Shown: in pieces, positions 15,441 through 24,580 of the stretch
Position numbering within the stretch: the stretch's first letter is position 1
How the letters are laid out: the number at the start of each line of letters is the position of its first letter
Assembly (NCBI RefSeq): GCF_020687385.1
Contig: NZ_JAJEQM010000002.1
Location: forward strand, 1 to 64,000
Direction: 5' to 3'
From: Hominilimicola fabiformis
GTDB lineage: Bacteria; Bacillota; Clostridia; UBA1381
Length of the DNA stretch: 64,000 nucleotides
Position numbers and translations under genes: made by a program
The notes under the pieces: generated by a model
What the model was told of the DNA's origin: nothing
Databases searched by the model: none
Seen by the model: the letters and a program-made list of their open reading frames with translations, nothing else

Positions 15441-15471
15441 CAAAAAAATATCCGAACCGAGGTTCGGATAT
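15441..15471 (-). terminator. Terminator of tRNA-Arg
   Basis: ATATCCGAACC pairs with GGTTCGGATAT around a 2-nt loop (wider if the closing pair opens), followed on the minus strand by seven T. The two tRNA genes are therefore separate units. Confidence 0.85.
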
Positions 15472-15480
15472 TGTAACTTA

Positions 15481-15557
15481 TGGTACGCCCGGAGGGATTC
15501 GAACCCACGACCTAACGGTTCGTAGCCGTTCACTCTATCCAACTGAGCTACGGACGC
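15481..15557 (-). tRNA. tRNA-Arg (anticodon ACG)
   Basis: A full cloverleaf on the minus strand: acceptor GCGTCCG/CGGGCGT, D-arm TAGCTCAGTTGGATAGAG, anticodon stem AACGG/CCGTT with loop CTACGAA (anticodon ACG, reads CGN), T-arm with GGTTCGAATCC, and an encoded CCA at 15481-15483. Confidence 0.93.
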
Positions 15558-15581
15558 ATATCTGTTTAAGCTACGCATAAT

Positions 15582-15611
15582 ATATTACCATAAAGGTGAG
15601 GGTATTGTCAA
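15582..15611 (-). promoter_or_regulatory. Promoter of tRNA-Arg
   Basis: On the minus strand TTGACA (15611-15606), an 18-bp spacer and TAATAT (15587-15582). Confidence 0.65.
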
Positions 15612-15733
15612 GAACTTTTTTGTAAAAAAAGAAAAAAATTTGATTTATCTATCATATAGTATGAAATTTTTAACCGACAAATTTTGCATTGTTACATTGA
15701 TATTAAAGGTATATTATTTTTATAAATTAACCC

Positions 15734-15762
15734 TTTAAAAATTTTTTGAAATGTGCTATAAT
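15734..15762 (+). promoter_or_regulatory. Promoter of the murA-ftsQ genes
   Basis: TTTAAA (15734-15739), a 17-bp spacer and TATAAT (15757-15762), with an upstream TGC giving an extended -10. Confidence 0.7.
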
Positions 15763-15839
15763 GATAAGACTGTAACAGAATTATAGATATTTCGTATTAT
15801 AATCATATGAGAATTATATTATAATGCGAGGTGTTTAAA

Positions 15840-17090
15840 GTGGGCAAACTTGTTATAGACGGCGGAAATAAGATAAGCGGTGAAATCGGTGTACAAGGTG
15901 CGAAAAATGCCGTACTGCCGATACTTGCAGCCACGGTTATGGCTGACGGAGTATGTACTTTGAAAAACTGTCCATATCTTCGTGATGTAGATAAAACAGA
16001 TTTGGTGCTTGAAAGATTGGGCTGCAGAGTACATAGGGCAGGCAATACCGTAACGGTTGATACAAGAGGTATGTGTGACTGTAAAATATGTGAAGATTTA
16101 ATGCGTGAGATGCGTTCTTCAATCATATTTTTGGGAGCGATAATTTCAAGGTGCAAAAAAGCGGTTGTAAGTATGCCTGGCGGTTGTCCGATTGGTTTAA
16201 GGCCGATTGATTTGCATTTAAAGGCTTTGCGTGAACTCGGTGTCGATATTCAGGAAGAACACGGCTATATAAAATGCAGTACTGATAAGATTGTCGGCGG
16301 AAACATACATCTTGATTTTCCAAGCGTCGGAGCAACCGAAAATGCTATGCTTGCCGCAGTTTGTGCGGAGGGTTTTACAACTATTACAAATGCGGCGCGT
16401 GAACCGGAGATTGTTGATTTGGGTAACTTCCTGAATTGTATGGGTGCAAAAGTCCGCGGTATGGGCGGCAGTGTAATAAAAATAGAGGGAGTGAGCAAGC
16501 TTCACGGTGCGGAGTATACGATAATGCCCGACCGTATTGTTGCCGCAACATATCTGGCCGCATCTGCGATTACGGGCGGAGAGATATGTCTTAAAAATGT
16601 CAATCCACGCGATATGGTAGCAATGCTCCATGTTCTTTTGGATATGGGAGTACAGCTCAGAATAGAAAAAGATAAAATTATTCAGAAAGCTCCCAAGAAA
16701 CTTGAAAGTATACATATAGTAAGAACAATGCCGTATCCGGGTTTTCCGACGGATATACAATCGCCGTTTATGGCGCTTGCAACTGTTGCAAGAGGAACAA
16801 GTATATTTATAGAAAATATATTTGAAAACAGATTTCAGCATGTTGATGAACTTACACGAATGGGTGCCGACATAAAAGTAGAAGGCAGAAGTGCCGTTGT
16901 AAGAGGCGTAAACGCTTTGCAGGGTGCAAATGTTGTTGCAAGAGAACTGCGCGGAGGCGCGGCGCTTGTTGTTGCGGCACTTGCCGCAAACGGTACAACG
17001 ACGATTGGCGGCACAGAATTTATAGACAGAGGTTATGAAAATATAGAAAAGTATCTGCTTGAATGCGGAGCGAAAATCAGACGAGAATAA
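15840..17090 (+). CDS. murA: UDP-N-acetylglucosamine 1-carboxyvinyltransferase
   Basis: 416 residues, the normal length. MurA transfers enolpyruvate from PEP to UDP-GlcNAc, the first committed step of peptidoglycan synthesis, in the cytoplasm. The sequence has the KNAVLP substrate-binding motif near residue 20, the catalytic loop Cys116 in MPGGCPIGLRP (the fosfomycin-sensitive residue), and a late RGGAALVVAALAA motif. I prefer the GTG at 15840 to that at 15831, because GAGGTG (15828-15833) then lies 6 nt upstream and the protein starts as relatives do (KLVIDGGNKISGE). It is followed closely by ftsQ and ftsZ, a dcw-type cell-division neighbourhood. Confidence 0.95.
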   Translation: MGKLVIDGGNKISGEIGVQGAKNAVLPILAATVMADGVCTLKNCPYLRDVDKTDLVLERLGCRVHRAGNTVTVDTRGMCDCKICEDLMREMRSSIIFLGAIISRCKKAVVSMPGGCPIGLRPIDLHLKALRELGVDIQEEHGYIKCSTDKIVGGNIHLDFPSVGATENAMLAAVCAEGFTTITNAAREPEIVDLGNFLNCMGAKVRGMGGSVIKIEGVSKLHGAEYTIMPDRIVAATYLAASAITGGEICLKNVNPRDMVAMLHVLLDMGVQLRIEKDKIIQKAPKKLESIHIVRTMPYPGFPTDIQSPFMALATVARGTSIFIENIFENRFQHVDELTRMGADIKVEGRSAVVRGVNALQGANVVARELRGGAALVVAALAANGTTTIGGTEFIDRGYENIEKYLLECGAKIRRE

Positions 17091-17104
17091 TTCAGGGTGA
17101 TAGT

Positions 17105-18025
17105 ATGGATGAAAATAATCGTAATATACGAGTCGTCAAAACAGGCGGTCGTAAGGTTACAAAAACTACAACTGAATATGATTGGAGCAGGTTAGAGAAA
17201 AGAACCTTGAAAGAACATAAAGATGTTCCCGAAAGAAGTGTTCGGCGTGAACCTACACAGCTTGAACGAAAAATTCGCTACCAAAAAAAACAAAAGCAAC
17301 AGCGTCTTAAAATACAGCGTAGACGTGCATTGCTGGGATTTGTTTTGGCGGTGATTCTTGTAAGCGTGCTCTTATTTATGACACCGATATTTAATATTCG
17401 TTCCGTATCGGTTGAGGGAAATGTTCTCGTAACAGCCGAACAGTTCCAAGAAAAGCTAAAACCGCTTGTCGGTCAAAATCTTTTCCGCAGCGGCAGACGA
17501 AAAATAAGAAATACGTTAAAAACAATACCATATATAGATACCGTTGATGTGCAGAAAAGGTTATTCCCACCGTCAGTAAAAGTTACGGTGACGGAATATA
17601 CACCGTCTGCGTATATAAAAATTGACGGTAAGACATTGCTTGTAAATTCTGAATTGAGAGTTTTAACCGATACCGGCAACAACGGTGAAACATTACCGAC
17701 GGTAACTGGATTGACGGTTACGGATTATAAATTGGGTGAAATTTTAAAAACCGACGAAAACGAAAAATTCGATATTACAAAAATTTCGCTGTCAACGCTT
17801 GAGGCAACGGGTATTCTTGATAAGGTTATCGAAATAAATGTTACCGATGTGACTGACATAACAATGAATTACGATAACCGAATAACCGTACAATGCGGTA
17901 CGCAGTTGGATCTTGAACGTAAAATAAGACTGTTCAGAGAAACTGTTATGAGTAACAGTTTGACTGAAAATGCCCGCGGAACAATGGATTTAAGCGAGTC
18001 CGGAAAGGCGATATATACACCGTAA
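17105..18025 (+). CDS. ftsQ: Cell-division protein FtsQ/DivIB
   Basis: 306 residues. A basic cytoplasmic N-terminus (about 1-78, with a run of QKKQKQQRLK) precedes a single membrane helix (about 79-100, LGFVLAVILVSVLLFM). A POTRA domain follows (FNIRSVSVEGNVLVTAEQFQ), then the FtsQ/DivIB beta domain (PPSVKVTVTEYTPSAYI). It bridges FtsL/DivIC and the septal synthase in the divisome outside the membrane. I chose the ATG at 17105, 14 nt after murA, with AGGGTGA upstream. A start at 17063 would overlap murA with no ribosome site. It is transcribed with murA. Confidence 0.9.
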   Translation: MDENNRNIRVVKTGGRKVTKTTTEYDWSRLEKRTLKEHKDVPERSVRREPTQLERKIRYQKKQKQQRLKIQRRRALLGFVLAVILVSVLLFMTPIFNIRSVSVEGNVLVTAEQFQEKLKPLVGQNLFRSGRRKIRNTLKTIPYIDTVDVQKRLFPPSVKVTVTEYTPSAYIKIDGKTLLVNSELRVLTDTGNNGETLPTVTGLTVTDYKLGEILKTDENEKFDITKISLSTLEATGILDKVIEINVTDVTDITMNYDNRITVQCGTQLDLERKIRLFRETVMSNSLTENARGTMDLSESGKAIYTP

Positions 18026-18122
18026 AAATAAAATTGCACAAAAATCGAAAACAAAACGACTATAATATTGTGTAAAAATTTTCGGCGTTTTGAAAATTTG
18101 TGGGAAAAAACTATTGAATAAG

Positions 18123-18150
18123 TTGAAAAAACATAGTAAAATAATATATA
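18123..18150 (+). promoter_or_regulatory. Possible ftsZ promoter
   Basis: TTGAAA (18123-18128), a 16-bp spacer and TATATA (18145-18150). A second TATAAT at 18061-18066 lacks a well-placed -35. Confidence 0.35.
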
Positions 18151-18206
18151 TGCGGAGATTTCCCTGTTGGATTTGTTGGGGATAAACTACGAAGGAGGAT
18201 ATTTAG

Positions 18207-19376
18207 ATGAGTGATATGCCTATCGGTTTGGAAGAAAACACTACAATAGACGGCGCAAGAATAAAGGTTATAGGTGTCGGCGGCGGCGGTAACAATGCTG
18301 TAGACCGTATGATCGAGGCCGGCGTTACAAAGGCAGAATTTATTTGCGTCAATACAGATGCACAGCAGCTTGCAAATGTAAAAGCACCGACTGTACTTAA
18401 TATCGGCAGAAAGCTTACAAGCGGTTTGGGAGCAGGTGCAAAGCCTGAAATCGGCAGACAAGCGGCTGAAGAATCAAAAGATGAAATCAAGAATCTTGTA
18501 AAAGATACAGAAATGGTATTCGTAACAGCAGGTATGGGCGGCGGAACAGGTACAGGTGCCGCACCTATTATCGCAGAGGCTGCGAAATCTCTTGGTGTAC
18601 TTACAGTTGCGGTAGTAACAAAGCCTTTCTTCTTTGAAGGACCTCAAAGAATGAGAAACGCTGAAGAAGGTATTAAGAACCTTGCAGAAAAGGTTGACGC
18701 TATTGTTACTATACCAAACGATCTTCTGTTAAAGATTGCAGACAAAAAGGTTACAATTAAAGATTCATTTAAACTTGCAGACGATGTTCTTCGTCAAGGT
18801 GTTCAAGGTATCATTGAAGTAATTACTCAAAGAGGTATTATGAACTGTGACTTTGCCGATGTAAGAACAATTATGAAAGACAGCGGTGTCGCACATATGG
18901 GTATCGGTGTCGGCAAGGGTGAAAATGCCGCTCAGGACGCAGTTCGTGCGGCTATTGAAAGTCCGCTTCTTGAAACAAGTATTGAGGGTGCTGAAAACGT
19001 ACTTCTTAATATCACAGGCGGAAGTGAATTCTCACTTGTTGATATGGGCGAAGTATCAAGCATTGTTCGTGACCTTGTAAGTGAAGAGGCAAATATTATT
19101 GTCGGTACTGCTATGGACGATAATCTTAAAGATGAAATTAAGGTTACTCTTATTGCAACAGGTCTTGACGGTTCATTAAGACGCGGTAAGGATAAAGCTA
19201 ATGATGTAAAGAATATTACACCTAAGTTTACAGGTTCTTCAACATCAAGCGACAGAAAGACTCCGTCTTATTCATCATCAGTTTCTGATTATGATGATAA
19301 TGCAATTTTCAAGAGAAAGTTAAAGCCGGGAATGGGTAGTATAGATGTTCCCGATTTCTTTAAACCGGGCAGATAA
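18207..19376 (+). CDS. ftsZ: Cell-division GTPase FtsZ
   Basis: 389 residues. FtsZ polymerises with GTP into the Z ring at mid-cell. The tubulin-type GTPase domain (about 15-325) shows GVGGGGNNAVDRMI, the signature GMGGGTGTGAAP, and the T7-loop region ending NCDFADVRTIM. A variable linker rich in Ser and Asp (about 330-375) leads to the C-terminal peptide IDVPDFFKPG, which binds FtsA/SepF-type partners. AAGGAGG lies about 10 nt upstream of the ATG. It is followed by a strong terminator and has 181 nt of its own leader after ftsQ. Confidence 0.98.
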   Translation: MSDMPIGLEENTTIDGARIKVIGVGGGGNNAVDRMIEAGVTKAEFICVNTDAQQLANVKAPTVLNIGRKLTSGLGAGAKPEIGRQAAEESKDEIKNLVKDTEMVFVTAGMGGGTGTGAAPIIAEAAKSLGVLTVAVVTKPFFFEGPQRMRNAEEGIKNLAEKVDAIVTIPNDLLLKIADKKVTIKDSFKLADDVLRQGVQGIIEVITQRGIMNCDFADVRTIMKDSGVAHMGIGVGKGENAAQDAVRAAIESPLLETSIEGAENVLLNITGGSEFSLVDMGEVSSIVRDLVSEEANIIVGTAMDDNLKDEIKVTLIATGLDGSLRRGKDKANDVKNITPKFTGSSTSSDRKTPSYSSSVSDYDDNAIFKRKLKPGMGSIDVPDFFKPGR

Positions 19377-19395
19377 TTTAAAAATTAAGTAATAT

Positions 19396-19424
19396 AAAAG
19401 CCACGAGTAAACTCGTGGCTTTTT
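19396..19424. terminator. Bidirectional terminator between ftsZ and rmuC
   Basis: AAAAGCCACGAG pairs with CTCGTGGCTTTT around a TAAA loop, with T on the plus side and a TATATTAC tail on the minus side. Confidence 0.85.
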
Positions 19425-19476
19425 GTGTGCTTTTTGTATGCTTAAAGAATAAATAATGTTTTTATCAAATATATTA

Positions 19477-20505
19477 TTACATATCGTCAAAACTGTTGCT
19501 TTCGGATTTTTCAACACTACGGAGTTTTCGCTCCATTGCACGCATTCTGACACCGATAAGTTTATCAAGTTCGTCACCTGTTTGGGTAATTCTTTTTTGT
19601 GCCGTTTCAAGAACTGAATAGAATTTTTCAAATTCACCCTTGACTTCGCCTAAGACTTGCCAAACTTCGCTTGAACGTTTTTCAAGTGCAAGTGTACGGA
19701 AACCCATTTGCAAAGAATTTAGCATAGCCGCCATAGTGCTTGGACCTGCTATATTTATTTTATATTCACGTTGCAAAACTTCGACAAGACCGAGATTAAC
19801 TGCCTCGGCATAAAGTCCTTCTGTTGGGAGGAACATTATTGCAAAATCGGTTGTGTACGGCGGTTCAACGTATTTTGTGTGAATATCTTTTGCGAATTGC
19901 TTTATTCGCTGAACGAGTGCTTTTGAAGAACGGTTTATAATTTCGCTGTCGCCGGTATCATATGCGTTCAGTAAATCGTTGTAGGCGTCAAGCGGGAATT
20001 TTGAATCAATCGGAAGATATATAAATCCTTCGTCGTCGTGCGGAAGTTTAACCGCAAATTCAACAACTGCGGAACTGTTCGGTATGGTTGCAACATTGGT
20101 GTCGAATTGCTCCGGTGCAAGTATTTCGTCGAGGATTGCACCGAGTTGTATTTCACCGAGTATACCACGTGTTTTAACATTTGAAAGGACTTTTTTTAAA
20201 TCACTTACACCTGATGAAAGTGCGGATATATCGGCGAAACCTTTGTACATATCGGCAAGGTGTTTTTCCATACTTTGACGCATACTTTTGATTTCGTTGT
20301 CCATTTGTGCAAAACGGTTTGTCTGCATATTGCCGATTACCTGTTGATTTTCCGATATTATGTCGGAAAACATTTTGACAGAACCGTTTATACGTTGTTC
20401 AAGTCCCGAATCAGACGGCTTTGAACTGTTTTTTAATGTAAAAATCAGAGTTATAAGTACACATATAATAAGTATAATTAAAAGAATAAGTATCGCTGTT
20501 TGCAT
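19477..20505 (-). CDS. rmuC: RmuC-family protein (DNA recombination/inversion limiting)
   Basis: 342 residues. An N-terminal membrane helix (residues 3-24, AILILLIILIICVLITLIF) is followed by a coiled-coil stretch (about 30-110) and the RmuC nuclease-like domain (about 120-310: GILGEIQLGAILDEIL; PIDSKFPLDAYNDLL; FAIMFLPTEGLYAEAV). RmuC limits DNA inversions in E. coli, and the fold resembles restriction-type nucleases. The Asp-Ser-Lys segment (IDSKFP) is the likely catalytic core. It converges on ftsZ and has its own promoter. Its GGAG ribosome site is 7 nt from the ATG. Confidence 0.92.
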   Translation of the reverse strand: MQTAILILLIILIICVLITLIFTLKNSSKPSDSGLEQRINGSVKMFSDIISENQQVIGNMQTNRFAQMDNEIKSMRQSMEKHLADMYKGFADISALSSGVSDLKKVLSNVKTRGILGEIQLGAILDEILAPEQFDTNVATIPNSSAVVEFAVKLPHDDEGFIYLPIDSKFPLDAYNDLLNAYDTGDSEIINRSSKALVQRIKQFAKDIHTKYVEPPYTTDFAIMFLPTEGLYAEAVNLGLVEVLQREYKINIAGPSTMAAMLNSLQMGFRTLALEKRSSEVWQVLGEVKGEFEKFYSVLETAQKRITQTGDELDKLIGVRMRAMERKLRSVEKSESNSFDDM

Positions 20506-20540
20506 TATTAATCTCCATTCTGTATTACGATTTTATTAAC

Positions 20541-20569
20541 ATTATACTATTAAAATAGTGAACAATCAA
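20541..20569 (-). promoter_or_regulatory. Promoter of rmuC
   Basis: On the minus strand TTGATT (20569-20564), a 17-bp spacer and TATAAT (20546-20541). Confidence 0.75.
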
Positions 20570-20598
20570 CAAAAATCCGATTTTTTTCGACGAAAATA

Positions 20599-20627
20599 TT
20601 GATAAATTATAAAAAATTAGGTATAAT
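20599..20627 (+). promoter_or_regulatory. Promoter of the GGDEF gene
   Basis: TTGATA (20599-20604), a 17-bp spacer and TATAAT (20622-20627), divergent from the rmuC promoter. Confidence 0.75.
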
Positions 20628-20668
20628 AAAAATGTAAAATATGTATAAAAGGAGATGGCGCGATAATT

Positions 20669-21832
20669 ATGGGAAAATTAAAAAAGTTTATTATGAACAA
20701 AATAGAAAAAGTTAACGTGCAAGTTTCAATGCTGACTTGCGGACTTATCATATTTTCTTGCCTGGTTATATATCTCGTTACATCGGGCGTTATGATTTCG
20801 ATGCTTGCCGACGCATACAATGAACGTGCAAATCTTACTTTTACAACCATAGAATCTCATTTTGACAGCAGACTTTTTACTGAAGATGTGCCTGACGGCG
20901 TATACGGTGCGGCACTGAGCTATTTATCCGCGGTAAAGGACAATATGGCGATTTCAGAAATATTTGTTGTGAGAAAAGATAAAAACGGCGATTTCCAATA
21001 TATACTCGATACGAAAAATGACAAGATAAACACTGTTATAAATAACGAAAAGATAACAGGAAAAATTGAAAAAGAAATAAACGACTTGTATACAACGCAT
21101 TATGCCGATGCAGGTGCTTTTTATGCGTCGTTGGACGGCTTTCGGTATTTGAATTTTTATCCGATAATGGACGGCGGTACTGTGAAGGCCGTTGCTTGTA
21201 TAGGAATTGACGCGAACAGGGTATATATTTTCAAGATTATACTTCGCGTTATAGTAATAATACTTATACTTTTGTGTTGCTTGATTTCAGTACGTTTTTC
21301 AATGGCGATATTCAAGAGGATTTCAAATCCGCTGTATCAGGATATGTCGAATACGGATACGCTTACAGGTTTGAAAAACAAGAATTCGTTCACTGTTGAT
21401 ATGCACAACATAGAAAGCGGAAACCAATCGCGGTATGCTATTGTTACGATAGACTTAAACGGATTAAAGAATATAAACGACAGTCGTGGACATCAAATGG
21501 GTGATATTTATATTCAAAACGGTGCCGACGCGATAAGAAAAGCGATGGAAGGTACTGATTTTATCGGTTACAGAGTCGGCGGCGATGAATTTTCTGTTGT
21601 ATTAAAAGACTGCGATATTGATATGGTTAAGAATTTTGCGGACAGAATCGCAAGAATGGCAGACAGTATTAATCGCGGAGGAATTAAGACTTCTATGTCA
21701 ATCGGTTATGCCAAGTTTGACGCGGGAAAAGACAGAAACTTCTCTATGACAATGGAACGTGCCGACGCAATGATGTACGAAAACAAACGTTTGTATTATA
21801 AAACTAAAAATTTAAAAAGACGAGAAGAATAG
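20669..21832 (+). CDS. Membrane-anchored diguanylate cyclase (GGDEF)
   Basis: 387 residues. A membrane helix at about 17-45, an extracellular sensing domain of about 125 residues (probably Cache-like, with YLSAVKDNMAISEIFVVRK) and a second helix at about 175-200 precede a cytoplasmic GGDEF domain (about 215-380). The active-site motif RVGGDEF is intact (GGDEF at 304-308), so it should make cyclic di-GMP from GTP. The product-inhibition site RxxD before the motif is absent (EGTD instead), so feedback control may be weaker. It is transcribed alone, with its own promoter and terminator. The signal is unknown. Confidence 0.92.
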   Translation: MGKLKKFIMNKIEKVNVQVSMLTCGLIIFSCLVIYLVTSGVMISMLADAYNERANLTFTTIESHFDSRLFTEDVPDGVYGAALSYLSAVKDNMAISEIFVVRKDKNGDFQYILDTKNDKINTVINNEKITGKIEKEINDLYTTHYADAGAFYASLDGFRYLNFYPIMDGGTVKAVACIGIDANRVYIFKIILRVIVIILILLCCLISVRFSMAIFKRISNPLYQDMSNTDTLTGLKNKNSFTVDMHNIESGNQSRYAIVTIDLNGLKNINDSRGHQMGDIYIQNGADAIRKAMEGTDFIGYRVGGDEFSVVLKDCDIDMVKNFADRIARMADSINRGGIKTSMSIGYAKFDAGKDRNFSMTMERADAMMYENKRLYYKTKNLKRREE

Positions 21833-21835
21833 ATA

Positions 21836-21878
21836 AAATAACCTCTGACAAATCATACTTGTGCAGAGGTTATTTTTT
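21836..21878 (+). terminator. Terminator of the GGDEF gene
   Basis: AAATAACCTCTG pairs with CAGAGGTTATTT around a 16-nt loop, followed by a T run. Confidence 0.8.
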
Positions 21879-21890
21879 GTGCGATTTTAC

Positions 21891-21919
21891 TTTACTTTTT
21901 CTGAAAATAATTATATAAT
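21891..21919 (+). promoter_or_regulatory. Promoter of the M50-scp cluster
   Basis: TTTACT (21891-21896), a 17-bp spacer and TATAAT (21914-21919). A second overlapping TATAAT lies at 21919-21924. Confidence 0.55.
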
Positions 21920-21950
21920 ATAATTATCTGTATTTAAGGAGAAAAAATAT

Positions 21951-22607
21951 ATGGTTGGTTTTAATTTAATAAACATAATAATCAATGTGCCTATAACGCT
22001 TATAGCGTTGACGGGACACGAATTTGCACACGGTTGGGTATCGACAAAACTTGGTGACCCGACACCCGAACGTGAGGGAAGATTGACTTTAAATCCGCTT
22101 GCACACCTTGACCCTGTCGGTACGTTGTTGATGATTTTGACAGGCTTCGGTTGGGCAAAACCTGTCGGGGTAAATCCGTCATATTATAAAGATACAAAAA
22201 AGGGTATGGCACTTACCGCAGCGGCAGGACCGCTTGCCAATTTGATTATGGCTTTTGCGGCATTGCTTATATATGCGATACTTCACGTTTTATGTATAAA
22301 GCTCGGTTTCGGTACAAGCGTTCTAAACGGTGTTGCAACTTTTGCACAGCTTTTTGCGATAAGAAATCTATGCTTTATGGTGTTTAACATAATTCCGATA
22401 CCACCGCTTGACGGTGCAAAAGTACTTGGAATGTTTCTTCCGAACAAAGCATATTACACTATGCTGAGATACGAAAGATATTCTATGCTTTTAATTATGG
22501 TGCTTTCGCTTACCGGCGTTCTGAACGGCATAATCGGAACAGGTGTGAATTTCTTCTTTAACGGAATTATCAACCTGTTAAACAGTGCTATTAACTTGAT
22601 ATTATAG
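21951..22607 (+). CDS. Site-2 protease-like M50 metallopeptidase
   Basis: 218 residues, mostly membrane-embedded, with about five to six helices. The zinc motif HEFAH is at residues 23-27, and the second metal-ligand motif is in IIPIPPLDGAKVLG near residue 150, both as in the compact YwhC/YdiL-type M50 family. It should cleave substrates within the membrane, but the target is unknown. It is separated from scpA by 8 nt, so the two are probably co-transcribed. This family commonly precedes scpA in Clostridia. No PDZ domain is present, unlike RseP or SpoIVFB-type relatives. Confidence 0.9.
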   Translation: MVGFNLINIIINVPITLIALTGHEFAHGWVSTKLGDPTPEREGRLTLNPLAHLDPVGTLLMILTGFGWAKPVGVNPSYYKDTKKGMALTAAAGPLANLIMAFAALLIYAILHVLCIKLGFGTSVLNGVATFAQLFAIRNLCFMVFNIIPIPPLDGAKVLGMFLPNKAYYTMLRYERYSMLLIMVLSLTGVLNGIIGTGVNFFFNGIINLLNSAINLIL

Positions 22608-22615
22608 GGTGAAAA

Positions 22616-23347
22616 ATGGATAAGATATTATATAAACTTGATACGTTTGAAGGCCCGCTTGACTTGCTTTTGACGCTTATACAGAAAAACAAGGTCAGTA
22701 TATACGACATACCGATTGTTGAGATAACGGCGCAGTATCTTGAGGCGATTGACGGAATTGAAGAGGCTAATCTTGATAATACAAGCGAATTTCTTGTTAT
22801 GGCGTCCAATCTTTTGTATATAAAATCGAAAATGTTACTTCCTAAAAATGAGGAAGAAGAGGACGAGGAAGACCCGAGAGAAGAACTTGCGCGTAGGTTG
22901 GCTGAATATCAGCAGTTTAAAGATGCGTCAAAGGAGCTTAGGAAGAGTGAGTTTACAACAAAAGAAATGGTATTTCGTGAGCCTGAAAAAATTAAATTTC
23001 CTATGCCCGAATACGATATAACGCACGATACGAAAGAACTGATTGATGCGTTTAACAACATATTTCAACGCAGACTTCGCAAGGCAAAACCCGAAAAACG
23101 TGCGTTTTCAAAAATTGTCGGCAGAGAAAAAGTTTCGGTTGACGATATGGTTGAAAAGATATGTAAAGTGTTAAAGCATAATAAACGTGTACAGTTTGAA
23201 TCGCTTTTTAAAGCGGACGATTCACGTCCTGAAATGATTGCGACGTTTTTGGCGGTGCTTGAAATGATAAAGCTGAACAAGCTGTATGCGGACTATGACG
23301 AAAAGTCAGATGACTTTATTCTTACAACGGAGAAAAAGAATGGATAA
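22616..23347 (+). CDS. scpA: Segregation and condensation protein A
   Basis: 243 residues. ScpA is the kleisin that links the SMC heads and works with ScpB in chromosome condensation and segregation. The N-terminal domain carries the family signature (YKLDTFEGPLDLLLTLIQKN), a charged linker EEEEDEEDPREELARRL lies at about 80-96, and a C-terminal winged helix (SLFKADDSRPEMIATFLAVL) ends the protein. Its last 8 nt overlap scpB. It is the second gene of a cluster running from the M50 protease to the TIGR03936-type gene. Confidence 0.95.
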   Translation: MDKILYKLDTFEGPLDLLLTLIQKNKVSIYDIPIVEITAQYLEAIDGIEEANLDNTSEFLVMASNLLYIKSKMLLPKNEEEEDEEDPREELARRLAEYQQFKDASKELRKSEFTTKEMVFREPEKIKFPMPEYDITHDTKELIDAFNNIFQRRLRKAKPEKRAFSKIVGREKVSVDDMVEKICKVLKHNKRVQFESLFKADDSRPEMIATFLAVLEMIKLNKLYADYDEKSDDFILTTEKKNG

Positions 23348-23939
23348 TATTAAATATGCAATAGAGGGAATACTTTTTGCGGCAGGGGAGCCTGTTAAGG
23401 CGGCAAAATTGGCTGTTGTGCTTGATACGAGCATTGACGAAGTCAATAAGGCGGTCGATGAACTGAAAAAAGAATACAGCGAAAATCACAGAGGATTTAA
23501 TATAATTGATATTCTTGAGGGTTATCAAATTTGTTCAAGACCTGAATATTATACCTATATACAGGAAATATTAGGAGAACAGAGAAGGCAGCCGCTTTCA
23601 AATGCGGCAATGGAGGCACTTGCGATAATTGCCTACAAACAGCCTATAACGAAAGGTCAGATTGAACATATAAGAGGAGTAAATTCGGACGGCTGCGTAA
23701 ACAGACTTTATGAACGCGGACTGATTGAAGAAAAGGGCAGACTGGACGCACCGGGCAGACCGATTTTATATGTGACGACAGACACGTTTTTAAGGTGTTT
23801 CGGACTTACAAAGCCTACCGATTTACCACCGCTTGATTTGAGAAGTCTTAACCTTGAAACATCACAGGGACTGCAGCTTGAAATCGATGAGAACGGTGAA
23901 AATATTGCTGCGGAAAACGAAGAAAACACTGAACAATAA
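23340..23939 (+). CDS. scpB: Segregation and condensation protein B
   Basis: 199 residues. ScpB dimers bind ScpA and regulate the SMC complex. It contains two winged-helix domains, with the signatures IEGILFAAGEPV at the start and NAAMEALAIIAYKQPITKGQ in the middle, then DTFLRCFGLTKPTDLPPL near the end. The ATG at 23340 is used rather than 23286, since the sequence then begins as known ScpB proteins do and GGAG lies just upstream. It overlaps scpA by 8 nt. The acidic tail is non-conserved. Confidence 0.95.
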   Translation: MDNIKYAIEGILFAAGEPVKAAKLAVVLDTSIDEVNKAVDELKKEYSENHRGFNIIDILEGYQICSRPEYYTYIQEILGEQRRQPLSNAAMEALAIIAYKQPITKGQIEHIRGVNSDGCVNRLYERGLIEEKGRLDAPGRPILYVTTDTFLRCFGLTKPTDLPPLDLRSLNLETSQGLQLEIDENGENIAAENEENTEQ

Positions 23940-23956
23940 CAAAAGGAGGACAGCAT

Positions 23957-24580
23957 ATGACAGCTTTATATATAATATTAGCCGTCGTGGCTGTTATAAT
24001 GTTACTTTTGCTTATACCGGCAGACTGTATTCTTGAGTTTTCGTATAATAATAAGGAAAATAACGGATCTGTAATTATAAAGTATGTGTTTTTAAAATTT
24101 AAGATTTTTCCGAATGACAAGGTTGAAGAAGAAGTTGAAAACGAAGAAGAAACGACCGACAAAGAAGAAAAGAAAGAAAAATCGGATATTTTAGGGATAA
24201 TAACGCTCATAAAAGAAGTATATAAACAGTTAAAAAAAGATATATTAAATTTACTTGACTATATAATTTGTCACGCAATTAAGATAAAGGAACTGAATGT
24301 ATCGTCAAAATTCGGTACGGGAAATCCAATGTATACGGGAATTGCGACGGGTGCGGTCAATGCGGGAGTATATAATGCAGTAGGCTGGATTGACAGACGA
24401 ATGAAACTTGAAAAGTGGGATGTGTCGCTTGACGCTGATTTTAATAATGCGTGCTTGGATGTGGGCGTATATTGCAAACTTAGGACAAACTGTTTATATG
24501 TTTTGACAATAGGATTTAAAACGGTAAAAGTTGTTTTGAAAATACAGAAAATCAATAGGAGGATAAAAGAAAATGGCTAA
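23957..24580 (+). CDS. DUF2953-family membrane protein
   Basis: 207 residues. An N-terminal membrane helix (about 3-24, ILAVVAVIMLLLLIP) is followed by a beta-rich part (ILEFSYNNKENNGSVIIKYV), a highly charged Glu/Lys loop at about 55-78, and a C-terminal segment (SSKFGTGNPMYTGIATGAVN) typical of DUF2953. This family usually precedes ytfJ in spore-formers, as it does here with an 8-nt overlap, and is thought to act in sporulation or germination. The biochemical role is unknown. AAGGAGG lies 8 nt upstream of the ATG. Confidence 0.85.
   Translation: MTALYIILAVVAVIMLLLLIPADCILEFSYNNKENNGSVIIKYVFLKFKIFPNDKVEEEVENEEETTDKEEKKEKSDILGIITLIKEVYKQLKKDILNLLDYIICHAIKIKELNVSSKFGTGNPMYTGIATGAVNAGVYNAVGWIDRRMKLEKWDVSLDADFNNACLDVGVYCKLRTNCLYVLTIGFKTVKVVLKIQKINRRIKENG

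Noticed and set aside
15333-15578. 81-codon minus-strand frame
   Set aside because: It spans the two tRNA genes and their terminator.
16218-16841. 207-codon minus-strand frame
   Set aside because: Antisense to murA, Cys/Tyr/His-rich translation typical of a shadow frame, and no ribosome site.
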